Source: Coriobacteriia bacterium (lineage in GTDB: Bacteria; Actinomycetota; Coriobacteriia; Coriobacteriales; QAMH01). Taken from it: a stretch of 7,914 bases of DNA. How positions within the stretch are numbered: position 1 is the first letter of the stretch; the number at the start of each line of letters is the position of its first letter. The stretch is from contig CAAEKX010000046.1 of assembly GCA_900756605.1 (NCBI GenBank), forward strand, positions 1 through 7,914, in the 5' to 3' direction. Shown here in pieces: positions 5,627-7,914 of the stretch. A program made the position numbers and the translations under genes. The notes under the pieces were generated by a model. That model did no database searches and was not told where the DNA came from. It saw nothing but the letters and a program-made list of their open reading frames with translations.

Positions 5627-6976
5627 ATGAACGAAATGGTAAAGAGTCATAGTTCGCGCAAGAACATCCTTGCCACGTTGGCAAGCCTGCTTGCGTGCTT
5701 CGCGCTTGTCATGGCGCTTGTCCCCTTGCAGGCAATTGCCGCTGAGGGCGACGCAAATACAGGTGATAACACCGAGGTAACCAATCCCACCACTCCTGGT
5801 GAGGGCGAGGACGGTGACGGTGCAACCGACCCCACGCCTGGTGAGGGCGATGAGCCCACTGAGCCTGTCGAGGTCGCCGTTCCCACGGCCGCAAAGAATC
5901 TGACCTACACGGGCGAGGCCCAGAAGCTTCTCCCGCAGAACAAGGGCTACACGGTCGAGCTGGTGCTCGATGAAGAGCAGAACCCTGGCGATGATCAGCA
6001 GCCTGGCGACGACCAGAACCCTGGCGATGATCAGCAGCCTGGCGACGACCAGAATCCTGACGAGGGCACCCAGGCCCAGGCCGAGGGCGATGCTACCGAG
6101 GGTGACAACACCGAGGGCGACAACACCGAGGGCGACAACACCGAGGGCGATGAGCCTGAGGCTCCCAAGCAGAAGATTGACCTTGAGACCGACAAGGACA
6201 ATGTCCTCGCGACCGATGCCGGTACGTACAACCTCAAGGTGACTCTGAACAAGGGCTACGTCTGGGATGGCGGCGGCACCAATGACAAGACCTTCGAGGT
6301 CACCATTGCCCAGGCTGACATCAACAAGGCCACGACCGCGACCGTCTCGAACGTGACCTTCATGGGCGAGCCCGTCGAGCCTGAGGTTACCGTTACCATG
6401 GCCAATGGCACCAAGCTCGTTGAGGACACCGACTACACGCTCGAGTATGTTGACAATGACCAGGTCGGTACCGCCACGGTCATCATCAATGGCAAGGGTA
6501 ACTTCATGGGCACCAAGGTCGCTCGTTTCCAGATCGGTGAGCACCAGGTTATGTATCGCGTCTACAACCCCAACTCTGGTGAGCACTTCTATACCGCAAG
6601 CACGGTTGAGCGCGATCATCTGATCGAGGTCGGCTGGAAGAACGAGGACATCGGCTGGTACGCTCCCGAGAAGTCCGATGCTCCGGTGTTCCGTCTGTAT
6701 AACCCCAACGCGGGCGAGCATCACTTCACCATGAGCGCTGTCGAGCGCGACGCGCTTGTCAAGGAGGGCTGGAACGACGAGGGCATCGGCTGGTATTCCG
6801 ACGAGGCCCAGACCGTCAAGGTTCTGCGTCAGTACAACCCCAACGCCTATGCCAACAACCACAACTACACCACGAGTCAGTACGAGTTCGATCACAACAT
6901 CTCGCTTGGCTGGCAGGATGAGGGCATTGCCTGGTACGCTGCTGCTGAGGGCGGCGCTGACGAAAGCGACAAGTAA
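5627..6976 (+). CDS. Secreted non-catalytic repeat protein: acidic Gln-rich linker, Ig-like modules, DUF5648-type repeats
   Basis: A 449-residue exported protein with no enzymatic motif that I can see. The signal peptide is residues 1-39 (basic start, hydrophobic core 14-36, likely cleavage after AIA near 38). An acidic Gly/Thr/Pro/Glu segment (40-82) follows. A first Ig-like module starts NLTYTGEAQKLLP at about 91, is interrupted by low complexity (118-182: NPGDDQQPGDDQ units, then TEGDN units), and resumes as DAGTYNLKVTLNKGYVWDG (197-215). A second Ig-like module (about 233-305, GTKLVEDTDYTLEYVDN, GNFMGTKVARF) is homologous to the one in the transglutaminase-fold protein. Three DUF5648-type repeats occupy 309-437, with a short Gly/Ala/Glu/Asp tail. 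There is no LPXTG. A role as surface scaffold, adhesin or spacer is inferred. It is probably co-transcribed with the glucosaminidase 53 bp downstream, as no terminator is seen between them. The start is fixed by AAGGAG at 5612. Confidence 0.9.
   Translation: MNEMVKSHSSRKNILATLASLLACFALVMALVPLQAIAAEGDANTGDNTEVTNPTTPGEGEDGDGATDPTPGEGDEPTEPVEVAVPTAAKNLTYTGEAQKLLPQNKGYTVELVLDEEQNPGDDQQPGDDQNPGDDQQPGDDQNPDEGTQAQAEGDATEGDNTEGDNTEGDNTEGDEPEAPKQKIDLETDKDNVLATDAGTYNLKVTLNKGYVWDGGGTNDKTFEVTIAQADINKATTATVSNVTFMGEPVEPEVTVTMANGTKLVEDTDYTLEYVDNDQVGTATVIINGKGNFMGTKVARFQIGEHQVMYRVYNPNSGEHFYTASTVERDHLIEVGWKNEDIGWYAPEKSDAPVFRLYNPNAGEHHFTMSAVERDALVKEGWNDEGIGWYSDEAQTVKVLRQYNPNAYANNHNYTTSQYEFDHNISLGWQDEGIAWYAAAEGGADESDK
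5981..6052 (+). repeat. Perfect 36-bp tandem duplication (NPGDDQQPGDDQ x2)
   Basis: Units 5981-6016 and 6017-6052 are identical base for base. Each is itself two related 18-base halves, and the start of a third unit (NP) follows. The exact identity points to recent slippage or recombination. Each step would be in frame and would add or remove 12 residues. Confidence 0.92.
6095..6154 (+). repeat. 15-bp tandem repeat x4 (TEGDN)
   Basis: Four ACCGAGGGYGAYRAS units sit at 6095, 6110, 6125 and 6140. Units 2 and 3 are identical, unit 1 differs by one base, and unit 4 ends in GATGAG (residues DE). The repeat is in frame and encodes an acidic linker. Confidence 0.9.
6551..6937 (+). repeat. Triple DUF5648-type repeat of the plus-strand repeat protein
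   Basis: Units open [28 protein letters not shown] and QYNPNAYANNHNYTTS. They keep the same unit-specific features as in the two minus-strand proteins, including the two-residue insertion in unit 3. The cores diverge more (VERDHLIEVGWKNED, VERDALVKEGWNDEG, YEFDHNISLGWQDEG). Confidence 0.85.
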
Positions 6977-7014
6977 CCTGGCGATTCCACATTTGATGCA
7001 GTAGACATTCAGAC

Positions 7015-7021
7015 GGGAAGG
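7015..7021 (+). promoter_or_regulatory. Ribosome binding site of the glucosaminidase gene
   Basis: GGGAAGG lies eight bases before the ATG at 7030. No promoter or terminator is visible in the 53 bases after the upstream stop, consistent with an operon. Confidence 0.55.
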
Positions 7022-7029
7022 CACCAACC

Positions 7030-7914
7030 ATGACCAAACGCAGCATCGTCTTTCTACCGATTCGCCTACTGCTCGTAACAGCACTTCTGATAGCGGCTCT
7101 TCCGGCCCTGTTCGTGCAAAGCGCATTTGCCGAGCGGGTGGAAGGGCCGCTTCGCGCTGACCCGCGGGCGTACGAGCATGTCGACGATGACGTGCTCTAT
7201 GCCCAGGGTGAGGGCGGGTTTGCCGATGGAGATATGATTGCCCAGGCCCAGGGCGGTTCGAATATCGTCAACCTTGGTATTACCTTGGATCAGATGATTC
7301 GGATGTGCATGGCCAATGACCAATATGGTAATTCCTATGCCCGCTTTCAGGCTGCTCTTGATCCCAACAACTGCGATCTCACCGTTTTCGCAGATCTCAG
7401 GACATCCTCTGGACTAACTGCTGCTCAAATTGATGCCTTCATTCTCTCGACGGCCAAGGGACGTCAAGGCAAGCTTGTCGGCATGGGTTCGGCCTTTGTT
7501 CAGGCAGAGCAGACATACCATATCAGCGCAGCGTATCTCGTGGCTCATGCGATTCTCGAAACTGGTTGGGGCACCTCTACTCTTGCCATGGGCCAGGATC
7601 ATCAGGGGACCATCTACTATAATTTCTTCGGCATAGGTGCCTACGACGGTGTTGCCGATAGCGCTGGCCTGAGCATGGCGGTTAATCAGGGCTGGACAAC
7701 GCCTACTTCTGCTGTACTCGGGGGCGCTCAGTGGATTTACGAACATTACATTTACGCCAAACAATATGCGCAGCCCACGCTTTATGCCATGAAGTGGGAT
7801 TATGCGCAGGCAGACGCCAAGGGCACCTGCTGGCATCAGTACTGCACGCTGCCATCTGATGATACGCCGTGGCACGAGCAGATCGCCAAGCTCATGGATC
7901 AGGCCTATACCCAT
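7030..7914 (+). CDS. Exported peptidoglycan hydrolase, glucosaminidase (GH73-like) domain; 3' end outside window
   Basis: The first 295 codons are present with no stop before the right edge. The signal peptide is residues 1-34 (KR, then a Leu/Ala-rich core, cleavage after AFA). Residues about 80-150 (NIVNLGITLDQMIRM, AALDPNNCDLTVFADLR, LTAAQIDAFI) match the accessory region usually placed just before the catalytic domain in clostridial and coriobacterial N-acetylglucosaminidases. The catalytic domain covers about 150-295. It shows AYLVAHAILETGWGTSTLA with predicted catalytic Glu177, then IYYNFFGIGAYD (196-206) and the C-terminal helical signature GGAQWIYEHYI, TLYAMKWD, WHEQIAKLM. These enzymes cleave the GlcNAc-MurNAc glycan bond in the wall during separation, turnover or remodelling. 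Its placement after the repeat protein suggests co-expression. Any C-terminal binding repeats would lie beyond the window, so the full architecture is unknown. Confidence 0.9.
   Translation, partial: MTKRSIVFLPIRLLLVTALLIAALPALFVQSAFAERVEGPLRADPRAYEHVDDDVLYAQGEGGFADGDMIAQAQGGSNIVNLGITLDQMIRMCMANDQYGNSYARFQAALDPNNCDLTVFADLRTSSGLTAAQIDAFILSTAKGRQGKLVGMGSAFVQAEQTYHISAAYLVAHAILETGWGTSTLAMGQDHQGTIYYNFFGIGAYDGVADSAGLSMAVNQGWTTPTSAVLGGAQWIYEHYIYAKQYAQPTLYAMKWDYAQADAKGTCWHQYCTLPSDDTPWHEQIAKLMDQAYTH

Noticed and set aside
5582..7126. A 514-codon minus-strand open frame opposite the repeat protein
   Set aside because: It is antisense to a well-supported gene with signal peptide, RBS and conserved domains. 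Its product is a monotonous V/L/G/A sequence expected from high-GC codon bias, with no domain.
7414..7914. A 166-codon minus-strand open frame at the right edge
   Set aside because: It is antisense to the glucosaminidase catalytic domain, whose conserved motifs are unmistakable.

Overview
The window looks like a stretch of chromosome from a Gram-positive, GC-rich actinobacterium, most likely class Coriobacteriia (the Collinsella/Olsenella/Slackia type of gut or oral bacterium). This rests on four things: most genes look high in GC, every gene encodes an exported protein, three proteins end in the triple '[13 protein letters not shown]...VERDHL...[10 protein letters not shown]' repeat (DUF5648-type, abundant in that class), and Pro/Thr/Asp linkers and 'YTGxAI...GTDYTITY...' Ig-like modules recur. 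The genus cannot be fixed from the sequence alone.

Layout. The minus-strand half (1-5166) holds three genes read right to left. First is a secreted transglutaminase-fold protein (2917-5166). It overlaps the start of a secreted subtilisin-family (S8) protease (497-2932), so the two form a tightly coupled operon. After a 157-bp gap holding an unusual nested inverted-repeat element comes the start of a third exported protein (1-339, cut by the window edge). That gene has a consensus TATAAT box placed so that its ATG would be the first transcribed base. The plus-strand half (5627-7914) holds a secreted, non-catalytic repeat protein with an acidic, Gln-rich low-complexity linker. It is followed 53 bp later by a glucosaminidase-type peptidoglycan hydrolase that is cut by the right edge. 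The two halves diverge from an AT-richer intergenic region of about 400 bp that carries several short dyads.

How the genes may work together. The protease, the transglutaminase and the plus-strand repeat protein all end in the same three-repeat cassette, none has an LPXTG sorting signal, and a cell-wall hydrolase lies beside them. The simplest reading is a cell-surface set whose shared C-terminal module targets different activities (proteolysis, transglutaminase-fold chemistry, scaffold) to one wall ligand or partner. A more speculative idea is that the transglutaminase acts on the Gln-rich linker of the divergently encoded repeat protein. The most novel-looking non-coding signal is the 375-467 element, which on the minus strand can fold as a three-stem junction with a possible pseudoknot.
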